NCBI GenBank assembly: GCA_030765065.1
Contig: CM060984.1
Location: 98,189,488-98,253,487 of the forward strand
DNA from: Deroplatys truncata
Taxonomy: Eukaryota > Arthropoda > Insecta > Mantodea > Mantidae
DNA: 64,000 nt
Reading direction: 5' to 3'
Part shown: positions 22,740-35,158 of the stretch, one piece after another
Numbering within the stretch: the first letter of the stretch is position 1
Layout: each line of letters begins with the position of its first letter
The notes under the pieces: model-generated
Told to the model about the DNA's origin: nothing
The model's input: the letters and a program-made list of their open reading frames with translations, nothing else
Database searches by the model: none
Program-made: the position numbers and the translations under genes

Positions 22740-22960
22740 ACCGCTAGCGAAGATAATTAATTGTTCTTTAACACAAGCCGTGTGTAGTACAAGGTTGGAA
22801 AGGCACAATCAGACTGAAATGGCGTTGAAGTTTTCAGTCTGATTCTACCTCAACACTAGCGAAGTTGCGTTGAGAACCTTCGCGGTTAAACATTGCTTGT
22901 ATGTTATAAGCTTTTAAGAGTGTTTTAATTCTTTGTTGGACGTCTACGATGATAATTAAC
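22740..22960 (+). repeat. dispersed repeat shared with 55355-55760
   Basis: Shared pieces in the same order: TAATTGTTCTT, AAAGTTGG/AAGGTTGGAAAGGCA, TTTTCAGTCTGATTCTAC, and ATTAAAACC/TTTTAAGAG further on. The copy at 55355 has a tRNA-like segment in the middle that is missing here. Confidence 0.5.
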
Positions 22961-24827
22961 TTGCATGTTATGGTGTATGTTATTTTATGTGTGCGTGTTG
23001 TAGTTTCTTTAATAATAATCTTAGTGTCTTGACTGCACAGCGTCCACTTTTTATATAGCCGTGTCTCTAAATTTATCGTAGCCTATCCTGTCTCTATTTA
23101 AAATTCCGTCATTTTCTTTTAATGGTTTTGATACGGAACACACATGATTGGTCAGTTTTTAATCAGTTGATTAGTTATGCACACTACAATGTAAAACTTT
23201 GTAAAATCTGCTGAATCCCGGAGTCTGCTGTCAGTAAATGAGTCGTATGTTTTTGAACTGTACTTTAGTGCGGAGTATCGCATGTCCCTTAAACCCTTTT
23301 TTGCTGAATGTTGAACCTTCGTCTATTTAAAAATGTCAGTAAGTTCATAAGCGAAGAAAATGGATTTAAAGCGCAATTGCGGCTCAAAGTGTGGCCCATC
23401 TTCCATAATAGGTAGGGACAGCTGACTCGGCTGGTATATATACACGGGGTGAAAGGTGGCCTATGAACAGCCTTGAACAGAATGACCTTTTGTAATAAAT
23501 AGAACAAAAAATCCTAATGCAAATTTGCTGTTTTAAAGTAGCTTTTTGTAAGAAAGCTAAAATTGCTTAATATTAACTGTATTTTAAATTAAGATTTTAC
23601 GAAACATAAATACTTTTTCAAATATTTAGAGGAGATTGAAATATAATTTTCAGTATGTTTAAATACATAATGAATTATAACCATTGGCACTCCGAGGCAG
23701 TGTTTTTGGTACCTCATTAATTAATGCCAATTGATTTAATAATGAATATAATAATTAACCAACTTTAATAATATGCAAATATCAACAATATTAGTTAAGG
23801 TCTGAATATATTTCCATGTGTATGTATATGTCTGTTAATATTATTTTAAGTGATAGTGTATAAGTAAATGTATTTTTGGTGGAAAGTGATGGTGCCTTAA
23901 ATGTGAAGAGCGTTGTTATTTCAGTGCAGGGAGAGCTGTTTCTACATGTAAGTAGAGAAATATACAATACCTTGGCCTCGTTCTATTGTGTATAGCATGC
24001 CGTGGGTGATTGTTGGAAATTTCCTTTAGATGGCAATACAGCCGAAATTAGAAAACATGTCATGTGATTTATAGCAGCGAATGGTAAAGTTTTAACTGTT
24101 TAACGTGAACAACAAGCAACCAATGAAATTTAAAAAAACATATTTAAAATAATTTCATAAGGTGGCAGTTGAGAATAGCTTACCCACGCGTACGAGTTGC
24201 TAGTTTACCGTTATGATGTAAAGACGTGTTTTGTGGTGTTTTAAGTATGTAGTGTAATAATTCTGCGTTAATAATGTGAACTTCACAACAAATACAATAT
24301 ACTCAGATTAAATAACGTCGAGGTAAATCGTGTAAGCAGGAGATTTTTATTACAACTGCTACACGGGAACATACAAATTTTAACATTTAACAGCATTATA
24401 TGCCTATCAGAGAATGTTTCACAATAGATAGTTCATGTGTTATCAGCAAGTGTTAACTTTAAAACATTCATTCAGATACCTGTTCGACCGTGATACATAC
24501 CAGAGCAAGAGAAACAACATCTACAAGTATTATCGTAAGTAATTAAATATTTACGATATCAGCAATTATGTGATCCAGATTCAGTTTACAACAACGTGCC
24601 CAGATAACTAAGAAAAACTGTATAATCGTGTAACAACCGTTGCAACTCTTACGATTATTATAAGCTTTCGAAGTTTGTCTCACATGAATCTTCATCGTTA
24701 GCCACGAGACTATACAGCATGACAACACTGTAAGATCGAAAGAAGCCGCATCAGCCGCTGGTTTCTAAACAAACACACTTAATTGCGCTTTTGGCTGTTT
24801 TCGAAACAGCAGATTATCAGTTACAAA
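22961..24827. other. unassigned sequence
   Basis: Nothing recognised. Its last part should contain the left end of the transposon whose transposase starts at 24828, but I found no clear inverted repeat. Confidence 0.35.
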
Positions 24828-25820
24828 ATGACTCAGTTTACGAATGCCGAGTATCTTGAAATGCTACTCATTTACGGTGAAACACTTCGTAATGCGACAG
24901 TTGCAGCAAGAATTTATCGAGAAAGATTTCCAAATAGACGAGCAGCACATCATAGGATATTTATTTTCATCTGTTCTAGATGCAGGAAGCATCTCATGCT
25001 GAAGGACTTGGTCAAAAAAAAAATGTTGCCCAAGAAGAGGAAATACTTCATTTGGTGGAAGAAGCTCCTGGAAGCAGGAGGCGTGGTATAGTTCGCACTA
25101 TCGGTGTATCCCGTTAGACTGTTTTGAGAACATTAAAGGAACTGCTACCCCCTCATCAGACTCAGTGAGTCCAGTATCTCTCTGAAGCAGACTATGCGCC
25201 AAGGGTAGCATTTTCCGAATGGTTTCTTAACAAAGAGGGGACTTACCCCTTAAAATTCTGGCAATGGATGAAGTAATGTTTACCAGAAATGGAGTAACTA
25301 ATTATCATAATGTACACACTTGGGCTTAAAATCCACACACAATAAGACAAGACAGCTTTCAGCATAAAGTTTTTGTAAATGTTTTTACAGGAATCATAAG
25401 AAACACATTTATCGTTCCATAGATCGCTCCTCGGATTTTGACAGGAGCCATCTATCTCCAATTTCTTCCAGAAACGTTAACACTTCTGCTTGAGGATGCT
25501 TCCCCTGGCTGTAAGAAGTGGTATGTGGCTATTACATGAAGGCGCACCTCCGTACATAAGTAGAGTCGTGTGTGGCTATCTACGCAACACCTACGTAGAA
25601 TGCTGTGTCGCTCGGAATGGACCAATAAGATGGCCACCAAGATCGACAGATCGAAATCCAATGGATATTTTCCTTTGGGGCGATATAAACATTTTTGTAT
25701 ACATTACAGAAGTGCCTGATGTGAAAAGGTTGCTAGAAAGAATACTGAGAGCAGCAGAGGAAATAAAAACCAACCCGGATACTTTGTAGAGTGCAGCAGC
25801 ATTGGAGAAAACGTTGTGAG
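24828..25820 (+). pseudogene. DDE transposase pseudogene, DUF4817-type helix-turn-helix, Tc1/mariner-like
   Basis: Starting at an ATG, the N-terminus MTQFTNAEYLEMLLIYGETL followed by ARIYRERFPNRRAAHHRIF matches the helix-turn-helix (DUF4817) at the start of a transposase group common in insect genomes. Further on, in other frames, come LAMDEVMFTRNGVTNY (first catalytic aspartate region), LLHEGAPPYISRVV (second, with E where D is usual) and WPPRSTDRNPMDIFLWG (third). Frameshifts and stops occur between these blocks. The protein cannot be made. The assignment to the IS630/Tc1/mariner superfamily is by motif order only; no terminal repeats were found. Confidence 0.7.
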
Positions 25821-28800
25821 GCATGTGTGGTGGCGAGGGGTGTACATATTGAACAATTTCTCTAACATTAAAAAGAAGTTCTCACTGATTTTCTGTTATT
25901 GCCTTGCTTTAATTATTCACAGAATTTTATGAGTCACAAAGAAAGAAATCATAATCTTGTAACATGGGTCTCTCAAGCTTTTTTCACCTTTATAAATACG
26001 TGTTCCTATTAATAATTTGTGTAGTATTGTAAATGCTTCCTCAGTTCCATATTCCGTATGATATTTAGGTCACGTTACAATAATGTGCAGTTTTCTGTTT
26101 ATTTGTATACAGGAAGTGTTTATTTGTTCGTTGCCGTAGCAGCAGAAGCTAAGAATTAAAAGTTAACCTGTTGGATATAAAGTTAACCTGTTGAATTTGC
26201 TGTGTTGCGATATTGTGCAAAATAAAATAGTAATTAAAGAACGGAAAGCTTTATGGAAAATATTTATTAAGGAAAAATACTCAAAATAAAACGCGCTCTT
26301 TTATTGCTTAAGGATGAACATAGGTCACCTTCATTTAGTTTAACGTCCTTCATTATGGCAGATCATATCGGGCAATGAATAAAATGTGTAAAATGATGCT
26401 CAAATGAGCTCGGGGTCCATGGAGCATAAAATTACCAGACGTTCGTTTTTTCAGGATAAGGAAAAACCCCGGATAAAACCTCATCGAGATACGCACTCGG
26501 TAATTCTGAATGTGAGGCAGAGAAGGGCGCATAAAATATTCTAGTTTTGCTTTCTGTGTTTTCGTGGAATCTATTGTGAAAGAGCATTTAATTTTATTTT
26601 TGTCCTCTTTGCAAGAATGGGTGAAGTTATTTCCTATTAAAATATAAGCCAAGTGAATTTCATGCAAAACATTGCGATAGTAATTGTTTTTATTTGTGTT
26701 TATTAATATTACCAGTGATGTATTTAATTTAGTAATAAATAATTAATTTGTGTTTCCTTGGAGTGTATGTGTGTATGATACGTTCATATTACTTACAAAA
26801 GCATTCATGTCACCACTCCAATCAATTTTACCAATAATACCACTATTACACCGTATAATATCCGAATGGTGTTATATTATTTATTATTATGTTGCAGCTC
26901 TGGTTTTAAACAATACCAGAACTCTAGTAAGGGGCTCAAATCCTTGCTGATAATTTGTCAGAGAATTACTTGTAGATTTATTTTTGTACAATTGCATTCT
27001 TACCTGTATTATTTTATAATTAAAAAAGCGTTTTTCTTCTCTTCTGGAAAGCTTTACATTTATCCCTTACACTCTTATTCGAGTAAAGATTTCAGTTGGT
27101 TGTAGATGAGCTCTAATAAACCAATTAGGTGAGCATTTAATAATAACCTATGTCAGCAATGCTGTAGAGACTTCGGGATGAGAAACTGCCCAGGTTATCT
27201 CAGGCTTGTGTGGAGAGCAAAAACGATGCTTAATCAATTGTTTCAGCACTGCTAGTTTAGCGATCTTTATGGCACCATTACTACAATTATCTGTTTCTGT
27301 ATCCACTCGGACGATTTCCGTTAAGCATCATGGATTTTGGAGCGCTCCTCTGGCACGATCCCAGTCGTTGAAAGTAATGTGCACACTTCCTCCCTCCCCC
27401 AGACTATTGTGTTATTCGCTATTGTAAGTTACATTTAGAAGCCTCATTATTTCGTGACCCTAAAGAAATATATTGTAGTACGTCTGCAGCAGTTTGTATA
27501 ATACGATGCTCTGTTTTAAACATGGGTATTTCTGTAACTCAATACAGTTTATGTGAGTGTTCACTTGTCGTTGAAGAACGAAAGATAATTATAATGAAAA
27601 TACCAACGATAAAAATTCCAAGCGTTTGCACGAATGAATTAGTATGGGGTTTGTATTTTATGAAGTGCTTTATAAACAGATTTTCTACTGTGATACCAGA
27701 ACGATTTTGTTGGCTGGTCGCGACAAATGGGAGTCTCCCTCTCTTTGCTTAAACGCGTCACCATTCAAGCACAATATACCTTAAAACGAGACTGAATTCT
27801 TAGCTAAGGTCTTAAGCCGTGTAGCCGAAGGAACCCTTACCAGTTCTAATCATGGATTTATTTCATGTGAGTAAGAGCAAACAAACAAATATTTAGTATG
27901 TAAAGAGTTGTATGGAATGGATGAATTTTTTTTGAAAATCCTTGCCTTGGATCATTAAAGGTGCCTGACTTTAGCATAAAACACATGCATCTTCCACACG
28001 CATGCCTTTTTGTATAAAGTATTTTAGTATTGTTTTGTTTGTTTATCATATTAATATTTTATTCTAATACAGGAGCATCGCACGTTTCGGATGAAATCTC
28101 GATAATGAACTTTTGGTTCGAGTGCAATACTTCTATCTTAGGTATCAAAGTGATTGAAGAAATTAAGTGACAACAATTTTAAAATGTTTAATTATTGTCT
28201 AAATTGTTCTTTTGTACATTAGAAACATGTACTTTAATTTAAAACTACTGTATCCCTCCCTTATTGGACAGATATTTTGATTGGCCAGTTCCAGCTTTAG
28301 AGATGTTTTTCTCGGATATTTATATAAGTAGTTTTTGCATCAAAGAAAAACATTCTGCTTCAACAAGTGCTAAGTCACAAACATGTTTGTCGTGCATATT
28401 CTTAGAAGCACAAGTCTATTAAAAAGTGACACGATTAAGTTGAAAATTAGCTTGAGAAATAAAGTAGTTAGCAAAAAGTTAAGAAATAATAAGAGCAATT
28501 TATTTCAACAGTCACCATATGTTCCTGTCTTTAATCTTTTGAAATTTATAGTAGCATAATGATATAAAGAATGCGCAGTAAACACAGTCAATATCTTTGA
28601 AATTAAATGGGCTGAAACGGTAACTAAATCAATAAACGACACATATGTGAAAACCTATCCATACCGAGAGATATTTATGCAACCGTAACAGAAATTTCTA
28701 GCGCAGAAACTCTAGACACGAATAGTTATGCAAATTAAAATTCGTAAAAAAAAATAATGACTTAAAGGAAAACGATTTTAATTAAAATGAGGGAGCTATA

Positions 28801-28917
28801 GAACGGTCTCAAAGAAACTTTTTGTCGTTTGTCTTGAACAGTAGGCGTTTCAAAAAGAATCTGCCCATTCGCCAACTTAACTGTTAAAAATGGAAACATC
28901 GTTTACATAAAAGTAAA
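25821..28917. other. unassigned sequence
   Basis: A 3.1 kb stretch without a recognisable element. A 20-bp unit beginning AAAGTTAACCTGTTG is repeated twice near 26160-26195. Frames up to 104 residues show no family motif. Confidence 0.4.
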
Positions 28918-29133
28918 AATCACATGACTTTCTCTACTCTTGTACAAACTATTTTTACAAAAGTTTATTCTCCATATGCTTCATGTTAATCGAGATATCG
29001 AGATGTTAATCTTATTGCTAATTTTCTTGTAGATGCAAGGGGAATTGCTTGGCTTTAAGCGATAGTCAAATATTTTAAGAGGTGGTTGCTATGTGGAGTA
29101 TAACATTCTCTTTGCATTATCAGGACAAAAAAA
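28918..29133 (-). mobile_element. HINE-like fragment, outer copy of a nest
   Basis: The end with CATGACTTTCTCTACTCTTG is followed for about 200 bp to CAGGACAAAAAAA, where the next copy begins. No continuation of this copy is found after 30045. Confidence 0.65.
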
Positions 29134-30045
29134 TCTGATTTGTTACACTCACATGACTTTCTCTACTCTTGTACAAACTAATTTTACAAACTCTTATTCT
29201 CCATCTATTTCATATTAATCGAGATAAATATTTGCAGAAACGATCTTTTGACATGCAAACAGGATTATATTTTACACATAGCGATCAGTTCTAAAAATAT
29301 TTGACTATTGCTTAAGGCGAACTATGTTCCCCATGTTTTGTATCCGCAAGGGCAAAATAGAAATACAGTAGCCTTTAAGCATATACATATCTCTTAATAG
29401 CTGGTTGCTAGGTGCAGCACCATTCTCTTTGCTTCAGGTTAATACTCTTTGCATATACAAGACAAAAAATGAATAACGAATTCCCATTTGAGATAATAAA
29501 TATTGAAAAATTTAAGGGAATAACAAGCAATAACTCGAAAATGGTTCACTTAACAAAAAAAATGTATATGAAATAAATTGTGTATTTTAACGCAATCTAC
29601 ATTTTTTGTGTAGTAAAATTTTGTCTATCTGTTATGGTTTACCAGTTATGCAAAAGTGGTTCACAATAAAGAATACTTTTGGAGACATTCCCAGAAAATT
29701 CGAGATATACATTTCATTAGTCATGAAAATATCTTGAACATATGATATTTTAATCAAAATCGTTAAGAGCCATTTTTGAGAAAATTAAAATTTTCGAAAA
29801 ATGTTCCATGTAAAGAGTAGTCTGGGGTAAGGGGATTTTCTTGAAAAGCTTCGTGTTGCATCTGTGGAAAATACTGAACCTAAATACCAAGTTTGGTGTT
29901 TATCCGACTGTTAGTTTCTGAGTTCAAAAATGCTGTTTTTGGATTCAGGGGGTCTCAAAACATGTATTTCCGGTTAAATCTCGGTATCGAATTTTTCGGT
30001 GGAATGCAATACTTCCTCCACTTACTATAAATAGTAGAGAAAGTA
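29134..30045 (-). mobile_element. HINE-like element inserted into another HINE
   Basis: Begins TCTGATTTGTTACACTCAC directly after an A run of the preceding copy and ends AGTAGAGAAAGTAAAAA. The middle has a short extra block (29250-29450) with local rearrangement, and the CA microsatellite is nearly gone. Confidence 0.7.
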
Positions 30046-30284
30046 AAAATGAGCCGGACGTCAAGGAATGAAACATCCGGGATCCTGGCGTAATCACGCA
30101 GCGTACAATTTTCATATTCTCCCAACCGAAACGTAATCTGAGCGCTCTGTAGATTACTTCTTATATTACTCAAGATAACGTTGTTAACATGTTGTTAAAT
30201 TTATCTGAACTTAGGTTTCACTGGAGGATTCAGTCAGTAAAACAAAAATAAGGCAGCTTCTGGTATTGGAAAGGGTTATGGGTT

Positions 30285-30375
30285 TGAAAATTTCGGCTCA
30301 TGTTGGGATTCGAACCATAAATTTAGGCTTTACGAGCAGACGCTCATGGAAACTGAGCTTCCGCGTCGACCTCCA
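30285..30375 (-). mobile_element. SINE head (tRNA-like)
   Basis: The minus strand reads GAGCGTCTGCTCGTAAAGCC then GGTTCGAATCCC, the latter a perfect B-box pattern. The body could not be delimited. Confidence 0.4.
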
Positions 30376-30748
30376 TAACTTTACCAAGAGTTTCTTTCCT
30401 CTGTTTCTACAAATGCTAGCGATCTCTAGAGTTAAATTAAGTATGACGGATTTGTTCTCCAAGAAACTTTTCAAAATTCTATGTTCTATTCTGACTTGTA
30501 GCTGGGTTTAAGTCAGTTGTACGGCTGTTAATTTTCAACTGAAATAACTGCTTTACATTGACTGAAAGGTGAAAAGAATGATGAATACGATTTTTAGCAT
30601 TTCATATGTTGGAATTTAAAATGTGTGTTTTCATTTTTCCTTGCTGCCGATGAGAGATATCCGGCGTTTAGATAGGCGCACACTGTACCTCAGTTAGGAA
30701 GGGTATAGGGGTAGAAGGCCGAATACCCATAGTATGAATCCAACCTAT
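30376..30748. other. unassigned sequence
   Basis: Nothing recognised. Confidence 0.4.
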
Positions 30749-30854
30749 AGTATTGTATTCCACCCCAAAATTCGATATCGAGATTTCACCGGAAATACAC
30801 GTTTTGAGACTCCCTGAAACAAAATAAATAATTTAAAAACAAAAAAGGGATAGA

Positions 30855-30884
30855 GCGCGCGCGCGCGCGCGTGTGTGTGTGTGT
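30855..30884. repeat. (GC)n(GT)n microsatellite
   Basis: Eight or nine GC units switch into GT units in the position of the HINE microsatellite. Confidence 0.9.
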
Positions 30885-30967
30885 CAATTTGTGTGACTGT
30901 CTTTGATCAGCGTAACTCAAAAACAGCATAACCGAAAATTCGGTTAAATACCAAACTTGGTATTTAA

Positions 30968-31915
30968 GGGGACAAGGTAGTCTGAAAACATGGAAACTAC
31001 ACCTTAAGTGTGTTAAATTACCTCTGCTCTTAAAGTTCTCAATGTTTTTTTTTCTCACATTCTTATTAATTATTCCATAAATCATGACAATTATTTCAAG
31101 TGGTTGTTTGCGTTGATAGCTTATGTAATTGAGTCCGTAAAAATTATTTCATTCAGCATAAAAATAATAAAATGTACTCTTAAAACATATGAATTCATCT
31201 ACCTATTTCTCTGATACTACTTGCAATACAGAATCACATTTTGCATGCTTATTCTTTGTATAATCCGCTATCTCCTGAACCAAAATTATTTAGTTATGTG
31301 TATCAGTTCACTAGAAATTGAAAAACAATTATTTGCAAAGTCAAAAATCTAAAAATGTGGATAATTTGCAATGTTGTTGCTTTCTTAATATCACTAATAT
31401 ACATTATAAAATTATGATTCCAGTTCGGAAAGTTTAACTATGTGTTTTATACGTGTACTGAAAGTTTCAGCTCTTTACCTCTCAAACTTTCTGCGAAAAA
31501 GGTACACAAGTATCCAAAAATATTGTTTTCAGAAAACTGAATTTAAACAGTATGAACATTAAAATTCTGGCACACTTCAGTACATTCCAGGGTCATAATC
31601 ATCTGCACCTTCATACCTGGATTGCTTCAGCTTTTCTCATTGCCTTCTCTTGGTCCTGGTCTCTTTTATTAATTGCTGAACTGCTCGCTGGGCATGATAT
31701 GGTCGTTCATTGTTGTAAGATATAAAAATGTTCTAAAAGGGGCGTTGCATGACTGCTTTAAAGGAATACAGACTAGCATGTAAATGGTGTTAAGTGTCTT
31801 AAAATCCTCTTAACCCCCAAAAAGTATATATTTTCCAAAACTGGAAATAATAGAGATTTTATTAGTGCCTAAAACAAAAAAAATTGATTTTTCCATTTCA
31901 GAGTACCTTGTCTCC
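30968..31915 (+). mobile_element. TTAA-flanked MITE, copy 1
   Basis: Inverted ends GGGGACAAGGTA and TACCTTGTCTCC enclose 948 bp. The left flank is TTAA and the right flank GTAA (one change). The body aligns, inverted, with copy 2 at 32747, except for about 150 bp present only here. No coding sequence. TTAA duplication points to the piggyBac superfamily, but the end sequence is not one I recognise. Confidence 0.75.
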
Positions 31916-32240
31916 GTAAGTTCAGCATCTTCCAAAAATGCGGCACAAAGTTTTTCAATAGAATATCCCCACCACAAATTAGCCTTTACATGGAAAAATT
32001 TTCGAAATGTTTTATTTTTTTAAAAATGGCTCTAACGATTTTGATTAAAATACATGTAAGATATTTTCATAACAATTGAAATGCATATCTTGAATTTTTT
32101 GGGAATAGCCTCTAAAGTCCTCATCATTCTGAAAGACTTCTGCAAACTGGGAAACCGTAAGAGAGAGACAAGATCTTAATTACACAAAAAATGTAGCTCT
32201 CGTTAAAACACACAATTTATGTCAAATACTGTCTACTGAC

Positions 32241-32741
32241 TTGACATTAATTCAAGATATCCAAAGTCTTTACAACCAAATCACTACAAATAATAAAGAA
32301 GTTATATTTTTGTGGATTCCGTCCCACTGTGGAATATCAGGAAACGAGAAAGCAGATAGAAAAGCCAAAAAAGCAACTTTGCTATCTCCAGTGGAGGAAT
32401 TGCCAGTGCCCTACAGAGATGCTCAAATTTATGTTTTTATGAGACCAACTGTCAAATGGAAACAAGACTGGACCATTAAAACATCAAGCAAACTCCACAT
32501 AGTTAGGAAAGGCTCCATAAAACCCTGCAAATTACACACTCTGAAAAGAAAAGATAACTGATTATTCACGTTTAGGAATAGGCCATTCACGCCTAACCCA
32601 TTTCTTCTTACTCGCCAAAGAAAATGCTCCTCACTGCGAGACCTGCAATTGCCGTATCACCGTCGAACACCTCATCACTAAATGTAGAATTTATACAATG
32701 GAGAGAAGAAGACATAACATCCCTGAAGGTATATCTTTAGC
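32241..32741 (+). pseudogene. LINE ORF2 RNase H and C-terminal zinc-knuckle region
   Basis: The first 106 codons carry EVIFLWIPSHCGISGNEKAD, the core of the RNase H domain of I/R1/Jockey-type ORF2. After a frameshift near 32560 the next frame reads RLTHFFLLAKENAPHCETCN and then VEHLITKC, forming the C-x2-C-...-H-x4-C cluster that usually follows RNase H in this group. The frame continues to the MITE at 32747. The domain would remove template RNA during reverse transcription; the truncation and shift make this copy inactive. Confidence 0.75.
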
Positions 32742-32746
32742 TTTAA

Positions 32747-33532
32747 GGGGACAAGGTACTCTGAAGTGGTCAAAAATTACATTTTTTGTTTTAGACACTA
32801 ATAAAATCTGTATTATTTCCAATTTCAGAAAATAAATCCTTTTTGGGGGTTAAGAGGTTTTAAAGACATTTAAATACTAGTCTGCATTCCTTTAAAGCAG
32901 TCATGAAATGTCCCTTTTTAGAACATTTATGTATCTTTTAACAACGAACGACTATATTATGCTCACTGAGCAGTTCAGCAACCAACAAAAAAGGCCAGGA
33001 CCAAGAGAAGACAATCAGAAAAGTTGAAGCAAACCAGGAATGAAGAAGCAGATGATTATGACCCTGTAATATACTGAAGTGCGTCAGAATTTTAATGTTC
33101 AAACTTTAAATTCAGTTTTCTCAAAACAACATTTTTGGATACTTATGTACTTTTTTCTCAAAGTATGAGAGGTAGAGCTGAAATGTTCAGTACATGTACA
33201 CAACACATAGTTAAATGTTCTGAACCACAATCATAATTTTACAATGTATATTAGTGATATTAAGAAAGCAACAACGTCGCAAACTTTCCACATTTTAGCT
33301 TTTTTGACTTTGCAAATATTTTTTTTTCAATTTCTAGTGATATAGATAACTAAATAATTGTGGTTCAGAAGTTGCCTGATTATACTAAGATGCAAAAGAT
33401 TGATTCTGTATTGCCAGTAGTATCAGAGAAAAAGGTACATGAATTCACGTATTTTAAGAGTAAGTTTTAAGAGCAGTGGTAATTTAACACACTTAAGGTG
33501 TGATTTCCATGTGTTCAGACTACCTTGTCCCC
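32747..33532 (-). mobile_element. TTAA-flanked MITE, copy 2
   Basis: 786 bp bounded by GGGGACAAGGTA and TACCTTGTCCCC, with a perfect TTAA on each side (32743-32746, 33533-33536). It lies in the opposite orientation to copy 1. It splits a LINE codon series exactly, so its limits are secure. Confidence 0.85.
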
Positions 33533-34160
33533 TTAAATAACCCTACTCATTTCAAAAACATCATTTTTTTTTCTTGAAAGACATCAAACTGTTTAACAAG
33601 ATTTAAATATAGCACATAAAATAAAAATGTATAATAGGTAATAGGTTATACTGTTCTAGCTGCGTTCAAGACTTAATGTAAAATATGTTTGTAACAATGT
33701 ATTACAATTATTGTATTATTTAATCAATGTACAGTATACGACGTATTATTATTGTACTCGTATTTATGGATATAAGTCGCGGTATGAGCTAGTAGTCAAA
33801 GCGACTATAAATAAAGAAAAATAACAACAAATAAATATTTTGTAAAGTTAGGCATCACCGAGATATTCCTTATAATTGGTTTGAATTTTCAAACACTCGC
33901 ACTCTTCTCAAATGGGAAGTTGTTATTACACTCCCCTCCCCAAAGCCACGCTCTTAAAAGATTTGACTATCGCTTAAGTCTACTGCATTCCCGTAATCTC
34001 CTGGTACCTACAAGGAATATGTAATAAAACCATTTCTGCAAGTGTTTATCTAGATCAACACGAAGTTTATAGAAAGATAAGGTTATGTAATAATAGCTGG
34101 TTGAAGAATGGGTAGAAATGTCATATGAATACAACATACAGATTTTTTCAAACATAATTA

Positions 34161-34270
34161 TTACTTTCTCTACTACGTATAGTAAGTAGGGGAAGTATTG
34201 TATTCCACCCAAAATTTCGATACCGAGATTTCACAGGAAATACATGTTTTGAGACTCACTGAATCCAAAA
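34161..34270 (+). mobile_element. HINE-like element, left part, interrupted by another HINE
   Basis: Starts TTACTTTCTCTACTACG and stops in the A run of GAATCCAAAAAAA. The remainder of the same copy resumes at 35159. Confidence 0.8.
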
Positions 34271-35158
34271 AAAATCTGATGTGTTACACTCACATGACTT
34301 TCTCTACTCTTGTACAATCTAATTTTACAAACGCCTATTCTCCATATGCTTCATGTTAATCGAGATATCGAGATGTCAATCTTATTGGTAATTTTCTTGT
34401 AGATGCAAGGGGAATATGGTAGGTTTTAAGCGATAGTCAAATATTTTAACGCTGGTTGCTATGTGGTGCATTCCATTCTCTTTGCATGTCCAGGACATAA
34501 AAAAAATGAATAACGAATTTGAGAAAAAGTATAAGTATTGGAAAATTTAAGGAAATAACAAGCAATATCTCCAAAACGGTTCACTCAACAAAAGAAATGT
34601 ATATGACATAAGTTGTGTATTTTAACGCGATCTACACTTTTTGTGTAGTAACATTTTGTGTATCTCTTATGGTTTACCAGTTATGCAAAAGTTGTTCACA
34701 ATAAAGAATACTTTTGGAGACATTCCCAGAAAATTCGAGATATACATTTCATTTCCCATGACATTATCTTAAACATATGATATTTTCATCAAAATCGTTA
34801 GAGCCATTTTTGAGAAAATTAAAATTTTCCAAAAATCTTCCATGTAAAGGGTAGTTTGGGGTGGGGGGATTTTCTTGAAAACCTTCGTGTCGCATCTCTG
34901 GAAGATACTGAACCTAAATACCAAGTTTGGTGCTTATCCGACTGTTCGTTTTTGAGTTATGCTGTTCACACACACACAGACACACACACAGACACACACA
35001 CACACACAGACACACAGACACACACACGGACATGTTTCCAAAAATGCTTTTTTTGGATTCAGTGAGTCTCAAAACATGTATTTCCGGTGAAACCTCGGTA
35101 TCGAATTTTTGGGTGGAATGCAATACTTCCCCTACTTACTATACGTAGTAGAGAAAGT
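34271..35158 (-). mobile_element. HINE-like element inserted into a second HINE
   Basis: A full copy from the A run and TCTGATGTGTTACACTC to GTAGTAGAGAAAGTA. Its central microsatellite is a mixture of CACA and GACA units (34970-35030). Both outer boundaries lie in what was one A run of the host copy, so the ends of the family can be read directly here. Confidence 0.85.

Larger units (their letters stand above)
32229..33827 (+). mobile_element. 5'-truncated I-like LINE interrupted by a MITE
   Basis: The insertion is flanked by CAAATA on both sides (32223-32228 and 33828-33833), a plausible target duplication. It holds the RNase H domain and the end of ORF2, a 3' untranslated region and an A-rich TAAATAAAGAAAAATAAC tail. 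Without the MITE (786 bp plus one TTAA) the reading frame across the junction stays open, so the LINE was intact at this point when the MITE landed. Confidence 0.8.
30749..34147 (+). mobile_element. HINE-like element carrying three nested insertions
   Basis: Three segments of one HINE copy (30749-30963, 31920-32228 and about 33834-34147) are in family order and orientation. The first gap is a TTAA MITE; the second is a LINE that itself contains a second TTAA MITE. The left terminus is lost, and the right end reads GGGTAGAAATGTCATATGAA then CAGATTTTTT. Confidence 0.75.
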
